From DAOPYU01 sp942493245 (GTDB taxonomy: Bacteria > Sumerlaeota > Sumerlaeia > UBA8349), in assembly GCA_942493245.1 (NCBI GenBank), contig OW818685.1:3906001-3970000 (forward strand): a stretch of 64,000 nt of DNA, given 5' to 3'. The notes beneath the pieces were generated by a model. The model did no database searches and had not been told where the DNA came from. It saw only the letters and a list, made by a program, of their open reading frames with translations. Each line of letters starts with the position of its first letter. Positions within the stretch are counted from its first letter, which is position 1. Below, piece after piece: positions 1 through 8,219 of this stretch. The position numbers and the translations under genes were made by a program.

Positions 1-182
1 GCCACCCGCACGTCGTGCTGGATCAGCGTGATGCCGGTCTGGTGTCCCTCGGGGTAATAGTCGTGGAACACCATGACGTTCACGCCGGGCTTTTCAAAAT
101 ACTCCGCCTGATTGATCTCCAACCCACCCTGCACGTGCAAAGACGCCGCGAAAAACAATAGAAGAAAGAATTGACGTTTCAT
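1..182 (-). CDS. N-terminal part of a secreted glycoside hydrolase-like protein (runs off the left edge)
   Basis: Only the first 60 codons are inside the window. They read a short basic n-region, a hydrophobic stretch rich in Leu and Phe, and a likely signal peptidase site near residue 20, so the product is exported. The mature part begins with LEINQAEYFEKPGVNVMVF and continues with DYYPEGHQ. From memory this resembles the N-terminus of GH9-type or related secreted glycosidases in Bacteroidetes and PVC bacteria; this is an impression from a short stretch, not a domain match. The start is the ATG at 182. A GH43 arabinanase lies 3 kb upstream on the same strand, which makes a polysaccharide role plausible. 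Confidence 0.5.
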   Translation of the reverse strand, partial: MKRQFFLLLFFAASLHVQGGLEINQAEYFEKPGVNVMVFHDYYPEGHQTGITLIQHDVRV

Positions 183-272
183 GAAAACCGCTCCTGTATG
201 TCTGGATTGTGCCTCTCGGAAATAGTCCATAACACGAGATAATGCGCACGGTGTGCCGACTGGCCCCCCGCA

Positions 273-1925
273 CTATTCCACTTCCTGCGTCACCACCTGG
301 AGAATTTCCTGCTCCCGTCGCTGCAATAACCTTCCGAGCGGTTCCAGTGTCTGCCAGTAGAGTAGAGCGGAGAGGACGGCCATCAGGATGGAACAGAACA
401 GAGTGACCGTTCCTGCGGGCAACCATTGCAGCCAGGCGCTGATCTGTCCCAGTCCGACAGGCAAAAGAACCGGCAGCATCGCCAGCGGAAACAGCAGTAA
501 ATTAGTCGCCAGAATCAGCAGTTGTGTCGTGCCCTTTTGTTTTGAGGGCTTGAGCGTGCCCGCGGCAACCCGATACGGAAAAACGATCGAGAGAAGATTC
601 CCCAACAGGCTCAGCGCAAAATACGCGAAGCAGAACTCAAAGACAACCGGCAAAAGGGACAACACCTCCAAGTGCGTCAGCACTGTTACCAATGCGAGGT
701 TGATGACAAACACTCCAAGCGCAAAAGGCAGCAGAGCGAGGTTCTTGCCTTGCAGGATGTGGCGCCGGGGTGTGGGCAAAAGCACGATGGCTCGAAATCC
801 GCTCCGGTCGAATCCGAAGTGGTTGAACATCACCTGGACCAGCCCCAGGAATGTTATGGCGACGGCGGCGCTGCCCATGAAGGGTTGAATCGCGGAGGGA
901 AGTCCTCCTGACCTGCGCGCGAACATGTTGATGCCGAAAATCCCGATCAGTATAACATTGGTGAGCAGAGCCATTTTTATTTCCGGCGCGCGGGACATCG
1001 AGCGAAGGCTGGCCAGCGCCAGTGCGGCGGCTTCCTCGGGAATCGCCGGCAACGTCCAGTCAACCAGGGTTTTTCCGTTGGAAAAACTGACCGTTTGCGC
1101 GGAGGTGGACGTCGCGGCGGGATTGTGAGTCTCTCCGCCCTGGTAAAAACGAATCGTCAAACGGTAGGCGCGGGCCAGTCCCAACGAGCCGATCGCGATC
1201 ATGCCAGAGGCGCCCCACACAGCCGGCCACATCTGGCCTTCGACCAGTTCCCTGGCGCCCATCGGGAGCCAGAAAAATGGGATGTAACGGAACCACGTGG
1301 CGAATACGACATGGCCCTTCACGAGATTGGGCAATTGAGCCAACAACACAAACCCCATAGTGATACCCATCACGATATTTCGCCGACGGCGCTTGTTCAC
1401 CATGAGCGCCGCCAGCCAGCCGCGCAGACAGTAAGTCCAGGCCGTCATCATGAAGATGAATCCAAACACCAGTGGGAACAGCCACAACATCATCCCCCCG
1501 CGTCCCAGCACAAGCCCAACCGCCACGCCCAGCATGGTCGGCAGCATCAGAATCAGACTGGAAGTGAAGTGCGATGCGAGGTAATTCAGAAAAAACACAT
1601 CCCGTAATGAAACCGGCAGATGCAACAAGCGGCTCAAGTCGATGCTCTCCGACCGCTGCAATTCCGTGGCAAACTCCATGACCCAAAGGAACAGATAAAA
1701 GCCGACGAGACCGGCCCACACCGCCATGATCACTTTCGGAGACGCCTGGGACAGTCCCAGTACCCCTCCCGCCACGCCGGCGATGCCGCCCGCCACGACC
1801 AGAACGAGGCCGATAGTCGTCAGGATCATCGTGATCGTGGCATTGACCCGGCTACCGCGCAAGAGTTGATTGACCGACAGTCGCCAACGCAGCCACAGCA
1901 TCGCCATGAGTTGGTCCCGGTTCAT
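273..1925 (-). CDS. ABC-2 type transporter permease
   Basis: A 550-residue polytopic membrane protein with roughly ten to twelve hydrophobic segments, the first at about residues 30-55 and the last near 500-525. It has no enzymatic motif. The start ATG lies one base after the stop of the ABC ATPase gene, so the two are translated together and very probably form one exporter. The length is about twice that of a minimal ABC-2 permease, as in large one-gene permeases with two six-helix halves. The substrate cannot be read from the sequence; lipid, peptide or drug export are all open. Assignment as the membrane partner rests on topology and on the adjoining ATPase. Confidence 0.8.
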   Translation of the reverse strand: MNRDQLMAMLWLRWRLSVNQLLRGSRVNATITMILTTIGLVLVVAGGIAGVAGGVLGLSQASPKVIMAVWAGLVGFYLFLWVMEFATELQRSESIDLSRLLHLPVSLRDVFFLNYLASHFTSSLILMLPTMLGVAVGLVLGRGGMMLWLFPLVFGFIFMMTAWTYCLRGWLAALMVNKRRRRNIVMGITMGFVLLAQLPNLVKGHVVFATWFRYIPFFWLPMGARELVEGQMWPAVWGASGMIAIGSLGLARAYRLTIRFYQGGETHNPAATSTSAQTVSFSNGKTLVDWTLPAIPEEAAALALASLRSMSRAPEIKMALLTNVILIGIFGINMFARRSGGLPSAIQPFMGSAAVAITFLGLVQVMFNHFGFDRSGFRAIVLLPTPRRHILQGKNLALLPFALGVFVINLALVTVLTHLEVLSLLPVVFEFCFAYFALSLLGNLLSIVFPYRVAAGTLKPSKQKGTTQLLILATNLLLFPLAMLPVLLPVGLGQISAWLQWLPAGTVTLFCSILMAVLSALLYWQTLEPLGRLLQRREQEILQVVTQEVE

Positions 1926-1926
1926 G

Positions 1927-2685
1927 TCAGGCCTCCAGCCAACTCAGCTTCTGCGTCTCGCCGTGATCGCTTCCCACCGTTTCGAGGAATCGATCCTCCA
2001 GCGTACCCGACAGGCGGATATCCGCCATCGGCGCCTGGAGTACGAGCCGGCCCTGCGCGATGATGCCAACATCCGTGCACAGTTTCTCGACGATCTCCAG
2101 CACGTGCGACGTAAGAAACACCGTCGCGCCCCGCTTCACAAACTGCAACAGGGTGTCGCGGAGCGTCCGCGACGCCACTGCGTCCACACCCTCGAACGGT
2201 TCATCGAGAAAAAGCAGGTCGGGATTCGGCAGCAGCGCCGCCGCAAGCGCCAGTTTTTTCTTCATGCCGTGAGAGTACTCGATCGTCAGTTTCTTTTCTT
2301 CGCGATCCAGATCCATCATCGCCAGCAGTTCCTGGCACCGCTCGCGGATTGTCGCAGGGGGCAGCAGGTACATCCGCCCAATAAAGGTGAGATATTCGCG
2401 CGCGGTCAGGTTATCGAACAAGGCGAGATCCTCCGGCACCACGCCGATCCGGCGTTTGATCTCGCGGGCGGCCTCCGGCTCGGCGAGGTCGGCGCCCAGA
2501 ATCCGTGTCGTGCCGCGGGTCGGCGCCAGCAAACCGGTCAGCATCTTGATGGTGGTGGATTTTCCCGCACCGTTCGGGCCGAGAAAGCCAAAGAACGTTC
2601 CCGCCTCGATACATAAATCCAGTCCGTCAACCGCGCATACCGTTTCGAAGTAACGCGTCAACCCACTCGTCTCAACAGCAAGCAT
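1927..2685 (-). CDS. ABC transporter ATP-binding protein
   Basis: A 252-residue nucleotide-binding domain of the ABC-2 exporter type (CcmA/NatA-like). It has a Walker A motif GPNGAGKST near residue 40, a Q-loop region, a signature YSHGMKKKLALA in place of LSGGQ, a Walker B motif LLFLDEP followed by a D-loop, and an H-loop TSH. The chosen ATG at 2685 is preceded by AAAAGGAAA at good distance; an upstream in-frame start at 2739 would add 18 residues without homology. It is the first gene of a two-gene operon with the permease and supplies the energy for that exporter at the inner face of the cytoplasmic membrane. Confidence 0.9.
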   Translation of the reverse strand: MLAVETSGLTRYFETVCAVDGLDLCIEAGTFFGFLGPNGAGKSTTIKMLTGLLAPTRGTTRILGADLAEPEAAREIKRRIGVVPEDLALFDNLTAREYLTFIGRMYLLPPATIRERCQELLAMMDLDREEKKLTIEYSHGMKKKLALAAALLPNPDLLFLDEPFEGVDAVASRTLRDTLLQFVKRGATVFLTSHVLEIVEKLCTDVGIIAQGRLVLQAPMADIRLSGTLEDRFLETVGSDHGETQKLSWLEA

Positions 2686-2846
2686 CGAAATTTTCCTTTT
2701 CTCTCCGCGAACGTCACACATCCGTCCCCAGGAACCCACTGCGGGGTCAGAACAGACTTGAGACGGCGATCCATACCGGCGGTAATTGAACGGGATGTCG
2801 TATTCTTAAACAGGACTGCATCGACAATCCTTCGCAGTTGTTTCAT

Positions 2847-3070
2847 CCTAAAAACAGCAGTTGAGCGCCAACGTCGCGGATTGATACCAGCCTGGGGCAA
2901 GCGTAGCGTCGCCCCAGGACAGATGTCCCTTTTTTCATAAGGGCTGAAGGCCCGAACTATGAAAAGGGACAAAACGGCTGGATAGAGCGGGCTTTCAGCC
3001 CTTACGGGGATAGACCCATCGGTTTTCCCGGGGCGATGCCCCAGGCTGGTATAAATCGCGCCGTTGGCGC
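2847..3070. repeat. Palindromic repeat R1, copy 1 (possible MITE)
   Basis: The left end reads CCTAAAAACAGCAGTTGA, then GCGCCAACG and CCAGCCTGGGGC. The right end carries the inverted form of the GCGCC and CCAGCCTGGGGC blocks. Internal hairpins include GGGCTGAAGGCCC and GGGCTTTCAGCCC. Further copies lie at 34251-34330 (partial) and 56191-56404. The outermost 18 bp match the terminal inverted repeats of the IS at 34367-36022. With the following 150 bp this fills the gap between the ABC operon and the GH43 gene; no protein is encoded here. Confidence 0.75.
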
Positions 3071-3110
3071 TTTCCCCCGGATTTTTCTATCTTCCGACGC
3101 CTTTCTTCTC

Positions 3111-3160
3111 TTCCCGGAACTCACCCTCCGGGTCTCTTGAGTTCTCTTGATTCCAAACGA
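3111..3160. repeat. Direct repeat R5, copy 1
   Basis: This 50-bp block is 45/50 identical to 8118-8167. Both copies contain a small hairpin with arms CCCGGA and TCCGGG and both end TGATTCCAAACGA. It sits in the region downstream of the GH43 gene. Its function is unknown. Confidence 0.7.
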
Positions 3161-3226
3161 CTTGTTCGGTAACGGCGGTTTTCAGGTTCATCAGAGATTT
3201 TCAGCTTCGATAAACTACACACACAA

Positions 3227-3270
3227 TTTGTCCACACTCAGAGAGGATCATCTCCCTGAGTGTGGGCAAA
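3227..3270 (-). terminator. Hairpin terminator of the GH43 gene
   Basis: Arms CCACACTCAG and CTGAGTGTGG form a perfect 10-bp stem, extended by TTTG/CAAA, about 60 nt after the GH43 stop codon on the minus strand. The U-tract is weak, so it may act only as a stabilising 3' hairpin. Confidence 0.65.
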
Positions 3271-3328
3271 TGCAAGTAATTTGAACCCGTAAACGGGAAC
3301 TTGCGCGACCGCATGCTGGTTTTTTCTG

Positions 3329-4795
3329 TCACTCCTGGTTCGGACTGGCGCTTGAAGAAATCTGCGTGGCCCAGATCGCGGAACCCTGGGACGAGAGAGC
3401 GGTGATCGCCATCACCGGCTTCTTCAACCCGTCGTCCCACTGCCGGAGCGCGACGCCGTCCCAGGTCGTACCGTCCAGGGTCACCCGGATACCGTGTTCC
3501 CCTTGTTTTTTCCAGCGTCCGGCGAGAGCGCCCGTGATCGTGCCGTCGCGGTGGAAGGCGATCGGGACGGAATCTTTCACGGTTGCCGAAATATCGCGTC
3601 CGTGGTTGACAAAGGCGTATGTCCCCTCAAGGGCCTCGGCGGTGTACGCTCCGAGGGTCTCACCCGCGTACCGGTGGGGCGCGATGACGAACCAGCCGTC
3701 CTCGTTGAGGAACATCTGATGCACCCGCATCTGGAAACCTTGTCCCCATTGGGGAAAGCGGGTGTGGAAGAAGATGAAGTACTTTCCCTTTTCCGTGTCG
3801 TAATATGTGGAATTGTGGCCGGGCGAGGCGTAGGCGATCCCGGTGGGTTCTCCGTTTTCCTTCAGAAACCGGTAATTCCCGATCAGCTTCGCGCCATAGG
3901 ATTCCAGGGCGGCGACATCGTCGCTGCCGCTTCCCATGCACTTCGTCATGTCGTTCCCCTGGGGATCGAGGAACGGGCCATCGGGCTTCTTCGAACGGGC
4001 TACCCGGATGTTGTACCCACCCCGCGCGCCCAACTCGCCGAAGGAAGCGAAGAGGTAGTAATACCCGGTCTGCGGGCTGTACTGCATGTAGGCCCCCTCG
4101 ATCTTGCTGTGGTTGCCGCCCATCAGTTTTTTCCCGTATCCCTGTCCCGGAAATTGACAACCGGTCTTTGGGTCCATTTTCAGGATGAAAATGCCGCCCG
4201 AGAAAGAACCATAGACCATCCAGTAGTTCGAATCGGCGTCAAAGAAGGTATGCGGGTCAATCGCGTTGGGATGGATTCTCGCATTGTACGGTGTGCCGTC
4301 CTCGCTCGTTCCCCGACCCGACTTCAGGAGGATCTTCAGATTTTTGTAAGGCCCCTCGATTTTGTCCGAGACCGCCACACCCAGCGCGGAGAGCGGCGAG
4401 CGCCCCTGGCACGAGCAGTAATACTGATAATACTTTCCATCCGGCAGTTTCGTCACACAGGGCGCCCACAAGTCGGGGCTCGTGGCCCACGCCAGGGTTT
4501 CGGCCAGTTCCTGCGAAACATTCGGGATCAGGGGATTGTCGTCCCGTACGCCGTTGGCCACCCGTGTCCACTGGATCAGATCCTCGGACCGGGCGGCGGC
4601 CAGGTGTGTCCCGAAAACCCAATATGTGTCCCCGTCCTTGAGGATCGAGGGGTCGTGAACCGCGACTTCCGCGAAGTTTGGAGCCGGGAGGGTGGATGAG
4701 GTCTGACGGGAATCCGTCCCGTTTCCCTGAGCGCCGGCCCACTGCGCAACGCAAAACCATGCGAGCGCCCACACGACAGTTTTTATAGCTTTCAT
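3329..4795 (-). CDS. Secreted GH43 arabinan endo-1,5-alpha-L-arabinosidase
   Basis: A 488-residue protein with a signal peptide (residues 1-22, ending WAGAQG). The five-bladed propeller of glycoside hydrolase family 43 follows. The catalytic base Asp is in VHDPSILKDGDTYWVFGTH, the pKa-modulating Asp in AIDPHTFFDADSNYW, and the acid Glu in KIEGAYMQY. A C-terminal beta-rich domain of about 110 residues (ETLGAYTAEALEGTYAF onward) is like that of the Bacillus Abn2 arabinanases, and the total length fits that group. It should cut alpha-1,5-arabinan of pectin outside the cytoplasm. The ATG at 4795 has GAAAGGA upstream; longer starts give no signal peptide. It is monocistronic, with a promoter at 5012-5041 and a terminator hairpin at 3227-3270. 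Confidence 0.9.
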   Translation of the reverse strand: MKAIKTVVWALAWFCVAQWAGAQGNGTDSRQTSSTLPAPNFAEVAVHDPSILKDGDTYWVFGTHLAAARSEDLIQWTRVANGVRDDNPLIPNVSQELAETLAWATSPDLWAPCVTKLPDGKYYQYYCSCQGRSPLSALGVAVSDKIEGPYKNLKILLKSGRGTSEDGTPYNARIHPNAIDPHTFFDADSNYWMVYGSFSGGIFILKMDPKTGCQFPGQGYGKKLMGGNHSKIEGAYMQYSPQTGYYYLFASFGELGARGGYNIRVARSKKPDGPFLDPQGNDMTKCMGSGSDDVAALESYGAKLIGNYRFLKENGEPTGIAYASPGHNSTYYDTEKGKYFIFFHTRFPQWGQGFQMRVHQMFLNEDGWFVIAPHRYAGETLGAYTAEALEGTYAFVNHGRDISATVKDSVPIAFHRDGTITGALAGRWKKQGEHGIRVTLDGTTWDGVALRQWDDGLKKPVMAITALSSQGSAIWATQISSSASPNQE

Positions 4796-4870
4796 GGGAG
4801 TCCTTTCCGCAGACGGGAAGCAGGCAAGAATACTTTCCCTGCAACAAAGGGATCGTTTCTCAATTTCCAC

Positions 4871-4913
4871 GGTCGCATTTCCAGACAGAGAGGAGTGCCG
4901 GAAATATGCGACC
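4871..4913 (-). promoter_or_regulatory. Stem-loop in the GH43 leader
   Basis: GGTCGCATTTCC (4871-4882) pairs with GGAAATATGCGACC (4900-4913), apart from a two-base bulge. It falls in the predicted 5' leader of about 210 nt, some 75 nt before the start codon. It could be an operator or a folded mRNA leader; there is no U-run, so simple attenuation is unlikely. Confidence 0.45.
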
Positions 4914-5011
4914 GGCAGGTGATCCAGGATCTCTACAAACACCTCGGATTTCCCACGCGTGTAAAATGCGAAAGGCCTAAAATAAAACACAGACAAGACA
5001 CTCCACAAAGG

Positions 5012-5041
5012 AAAATATGCAAAAGTTGGAAATTCTGTCAA
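5012..5041 (-). promoter_or_regulatory. Sigma70-type promoter of the GH43 gene
   Basis: The minus strand has TTGACA (5041-5036) and TATTTT (5017-5012) separated by 18 bp, predicting a start near 5005. The rest of the 530-bp gap between the divergent genes (4796-5326) shows no further gene. Confidence 0.5.
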
Positions 5042-5326
5042 GAGTATTGAGTTCCTCTGCACGATCCCCAGGCCCCCCAATTCCATGACAATGTGTTCAT
5101 TTGATCCCGAAATACTCACGGAGTGATTCAAGCGGATGTTCCCTCAGGCAAATTGGAAGAGATATTGGCCTTGCATTTGAAAGGAAAAGTGCGGAACAAT
5201 TCGTACATCCGGAAGTCAATCTGCTTTCCGGACTTTCGGAAAAATACTCGGGCCGTTTCGGAATACCCCCAGTTTTCTGTAACAGAGAACGAGCGCCTCA
5301 TGCGCGGACCGTGTCAGGAGACGCCG

Positions 5327-7936
5327 ATGAGTTCACCAATCCTGATTTCTGACAGCCACCGAGAGGCGATCGAGGAATTCCGGCGTCGCCACAAGACGGC
5401 CCTGCTTGTCCTCCTTTTCACCGACGTTGTCGGCTCGACCGCGATTAAACAGGAATTTGGGGAATCTCTTGGCAATGTTCAGATCGAAAGACACCGGCGA
5501 ATCGTTCGAGATTTGCTCAAAACATTTCCGGAGTCCATGGAAGTTTCCACTGCCGGGGATTCCTTTTTCCTGGCATTTCTAAGTCCCAGCGATTCAGTCA
5601 AATTTTCGGCCCGGTTACACTTCTATCTGCGTAAGCTCAGTAAGGACTCCCCCTGCGACATCACCGTGCGCATCGGCATCCACATGGGGGAAGTGTTCGT
5701 CCATCGAGAAAACAATGAGGGTCGAGTCCGGGACATCCTCGGGTTACAGGTGGATACCGCATCCCGCATCATGTCGCTGGCTCAGGGCGAACAAACCCTC
5801 ATGAGCCGGAGTGTCTTCGACAATGCCCGTTCCGTCTTGAAGAACAATGCCATTCCAAATCTGAATCCCCTTTCCTGGTTGAGTCATGGCCCCTATATTC
5901 TCAAGGGAGTCGAAGACGCGATAGAAATCTGCGAAGCGGGTGAAAAAGGCCTGGCGGTTCTTTCCGCTCCCCCCGACAGTGAGAAAGCCAAATCCATCGC
6001 CCCCAGCGACAACAATCTGGTGGTCGGATGGCGCCCTTCTCCTGGAACGGAAGTCCCTACCGCGCCAGGGTGGTTCGTTACCGAAAAAATGGGAGAAGGG
6101 GGTTTTGGAGAAGTCTGGAAAACCCAGAAAGTCCAAAACGTGGAATGGGAAAAGACGCCCGTCACAGCAACGGGTGATTTGGCGACTCTCCCGATCGGCA
6201 CAGCCGTTGCCTTCAAGTTTTGTTTTGATCTGGCCCACGCCCGCGCCCTGCGCCGCGAAGCTTCGCTGTTTCGGCTGCTCCAGAAAAAACAATCCGAGCT
6301 GAAACATACCGCAAAACTGATTGACAGCCAACTCTCATGCGCCCCTCTTTATCTGGCTATGGAGTTTATTGCGGGCAAGAACCTCTCACAATGGTTGAAA
6401 GAAGAAGGCGCCACCCTCAAACCCATCCGCCGTCTCCAGATGATGGCGCCCGTGGCCCAGACTATCCATGATATTCACGATGCGGGGATCATCATAAACG
6501 ACATCAAACCCTCCAATATCATTGTCCGTTACGGCGAGGACGGAAAACGCAGTTTTGTGCTGACCGACCTGGGTATCGGCCAGGTGCGGGACAAGACTTT
6601 TCTTGAAGATGCCTGCATGACCCGAACGACCGGTTTTACAGAGTCCAGCCTCATCGCGCCCATCGGCTCTTCGGGCGGTCCGGCAGGGTCGTTGTTGTAC
6701 CTTGCGCCGGAACTGCTCGAAGGCCAGCCGCCATCGGTTGCCTCCGATGCGTATGCCCTCGGAGTAACACTTCTGCAAGTGGCAAGCGGAAATGCTCGAA
6801 TGGCCGTCTCCGACGCCTGGCGCCGACAGGTTCCGTCGCGATTTTGTCGCCATCTGATTGGCGGATTGATTCGGGGCGACGTGAAAAAGCGTCCGAGGGA
6901 TCTCGGCAAATTAGCCCGTAAACTCCAGACCCTTCCACAAAAACAAACCATCCTTCGATCTGTCACGGGAATACTCTGCGCGGTCCTCCTGTTTCTGTTG
7001 CTTTTCTGGTGTTATGATGAGTTTTTCTGGACCTTTTCGCTCCGGCCTGGGCCCCTGAAAATAAATATCCCGGCAAATACTCTGAAAGCCGAAAAAACTT
7101 TCACCAATTCCATCGGTATGAAGTTCAAACTCATTCCCGCCGGATCTTTCATGATGGGTTCACCTGAAAACGAACAGGGAAGAAGCAGTGACGAAGGCCC
7201 GCAACACAAGGTCACCCTGACCCAGCCATACTACATGGGAATTTATGAGGTCACACAGGAAGAATACGAGAAAGTGATAGGGACGAATCCGAGCGCTTTT
7301 AAAGGCGCCAGACTACCCGTGGAGTCGGTGAGTTGGGATGAAGCTCAAGACTTTTGCAGGAAACTCTCGCAACTCGACACGAGCATGACCTATCGTTTGC
7401 CGACCGAGGCGGAATGGGAGTATGCGGCGCGTGCTGGTACGAAGACGGCGTATTACTGGGGCGATAGTTTTGATGCCCGATATGCCTGGTGTGATCAGAA
7501 TAGCGGCGAGAAGACGCATGAAGTCGGTACGCGCCAGGCTAATCCCTGGGGTTTGTTCGACATAAGTGGTAATGTCTGGGAGTGGTGCGAGGATTGGTAT
7601 GCGAACTACCCAACGGGCGAACAGGTTGATCCGAAGGGCGCTGCTTCGGGCTTGTACCGCGTGATTCGCGGCGGCGGTTGGTGCGGCATTCCGCTGCGCA
7701 GCCAGTCGGCGATTCGTCACAGCAGCATGCCTTTCTCCCGCTACATCAGTTTAGGCTTTCGTGTACTCGCAGTTCCGAAAGCAGGTCAGTTCAAATCGCT
7801 TTCATCCAAGACCGAAATCACACAAACGGGAACCGGCCAGCAGAGAGGCCCCCAGACCGCCGCAAAGATAACCGATGGAATCCTCACCAATTCCATCGAT
7901 ATGAGACTCAAACTTATCCTGCGAGATCTTTTCTGA
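5327..7936 (+). CDS. Class III cyclase / Ser-Thr kinase / SUMF1 fusion receptor
   Basis: An 869-residue fusion. Residues about 25-190 are a class III nucleotide cyclase domain with metal-binding D33 (FTDVVGST) and D78 (TAGDSF); the usual Lys of the K-T-x-G-D motif is Ser, so cyclase activity or specificity is doubtful. Residues about 245-515 are a protein kinase with P-loop GEGGFGEV, catalytic INDIKPSN in place of HRDxKPxN, DLG for DFG, and an APE motif. A transmembrane helix at about 545-565 precedes an extracytoplasmic SUMF1/FGE-type lectin-like domain (about 595-815). The ATG at 5327 follows CAGGAG at six bases; an upstream in-frame ATG at 5123 lacks a site. The C-terminus runs into a damaged second SUMF1 copy and stops after a one-base deletion. 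Confidence 0.85.
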   Translation: MSSPILISDSHREAIEEFRRRHKTALLVLLFTDVVGSTAIKQEFGESLGNVQIERHRRIVRDLLKTFPESMEVSTAGDSFFLAFLSPSDSVKFSARLHFYLRKLSKDSPCDITVRIGIHMGEVFVHRENNEGRVRDILGLQVDTASRIMSLAQGEQTLMSRSVFDNARSVLKNNAIPNLNPLSWLSHGPYILKGVEDAIEICEAGEKGLAVLSAPPDSEKAKSIAPSDNNLVVGWRPSPGTEVPTAPGWFVTEKMGEGGFGEVWKTQKVQNVEWEKTPVTATGDLATLPIGTAVAFKFCFDLAHARALRREASLFRLLQKKQSELKHTAKLIDSQLSCAPLYLAMEFIAGKNLSQWLKEEGATLKPIRRLQMMAPVAQTIHDIHDAGIIINDIKPSNIIVRYGEDGKRSFVLTDLGIGQVRDKTFLEDACMTRTTGFTESSLIAPIGSSGGPAGSLLYLAPELLEGQPPSVASDAYALGVTLLQVASGNARMAVSDAWRRQVPSRFCRHLIGGLIRGDVKKRPRDLGKLARKLQTLPQKQTILRSVTGILCAVLLFLLLFWCYDEFFWTFSLRPGPLKINIPANTLKAEKTFTNSIGMKFKLIPAGSFMMGSPENEQGRSSDEGPQHKVTLTQPYYMGIYEVTQEEYEKVIGTNPSAFKGARLPVESVSWDEAQDFCRKLSQLDTSMTYRLPTEAEWEYAARAGTKTAYYWGDSFDARYAWCDQNSGEKTHEVGTRQANPWGLFDISGNVWEWCEDWYANYPTGEQVDPKGAASGLYRVIRGGGWCGIPLRSQSAIRHSSMPFSRYISLGFRVLAVPKAGQFKSLSSKTEITQTGTGQQRGPQTAAKITDGILTNSIDMRLKLILRDLF

Positions 7937-8117
7937 TGGGTTCACCTGAAAACGAACAAGGAAGAAGCAGCGACGAAGACCCTCAAACAAGGTCACCCTG
8001 ACTTGGCCTTTCTACATGGGAATACATGAAGTCACGCCGGAACAATATGAAAAGGTGATGGGACGAATCCGAGCGGTTTCACGAGCGCCACACAGCCCGT
8101 GGAATCGGTGAGTTGTT
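7884..8117 (+). pseudogene. Remnant of a second SUMF1 domain copy
   Basis: This stretch repeats 7108-7333, the start of the SUMF1 domain of the same gene (both contain ATGGGTTCACCTGAAAACGA), at high identity. A one-base deletion near 7910 creates the stop at 7934-7936, and further small deletions shift the frame. The copy breaks off right at the R5 repeat. It is the trace of a tandem domain duplication or of a lost second SUMF1 gene. Confidence 0.8.
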
Positions 8118-8167
8118 TTCCCGGAACTCACCTTCCGGGTGTCTTGAATTCCCCTGATTCCAAACGA
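8118..8167. repeat. Direct repeat R5, copy 2
   Basis: 45 of 50 bases are identical to 3111-3160, with the same CCCGGA/TCCGGG hairpin. It abuts the end of the SUMF1 remnant exactly, so it may mark a recombination or insertion boundary. Confidence 0.7.
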
Positions 8168-8219
8168 GTGGCTCTCTCAACCACGGTTTTTAAGGTAATC
8201 GCCCCTGAGACTCATCCGT

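Noticed and set aside
1870..2616. Plus-strand frame opposite the ABC ATPase
   Set aside because: No ribosome-binding site and no domain; the opposite strand has complete Walker motifs.
2758..2972. Small proteins in the R1 repeat
   Set aside because: The frames consist of repeat sequence and recur with each R1 copy; they are translations of a palindrome.
3494..4699. 401-codon plus-strand frame opposite the GH43 gene
   Set aside because: Antisense shadow; the GH43 frame has all catalytic motifs and a signal peptide.
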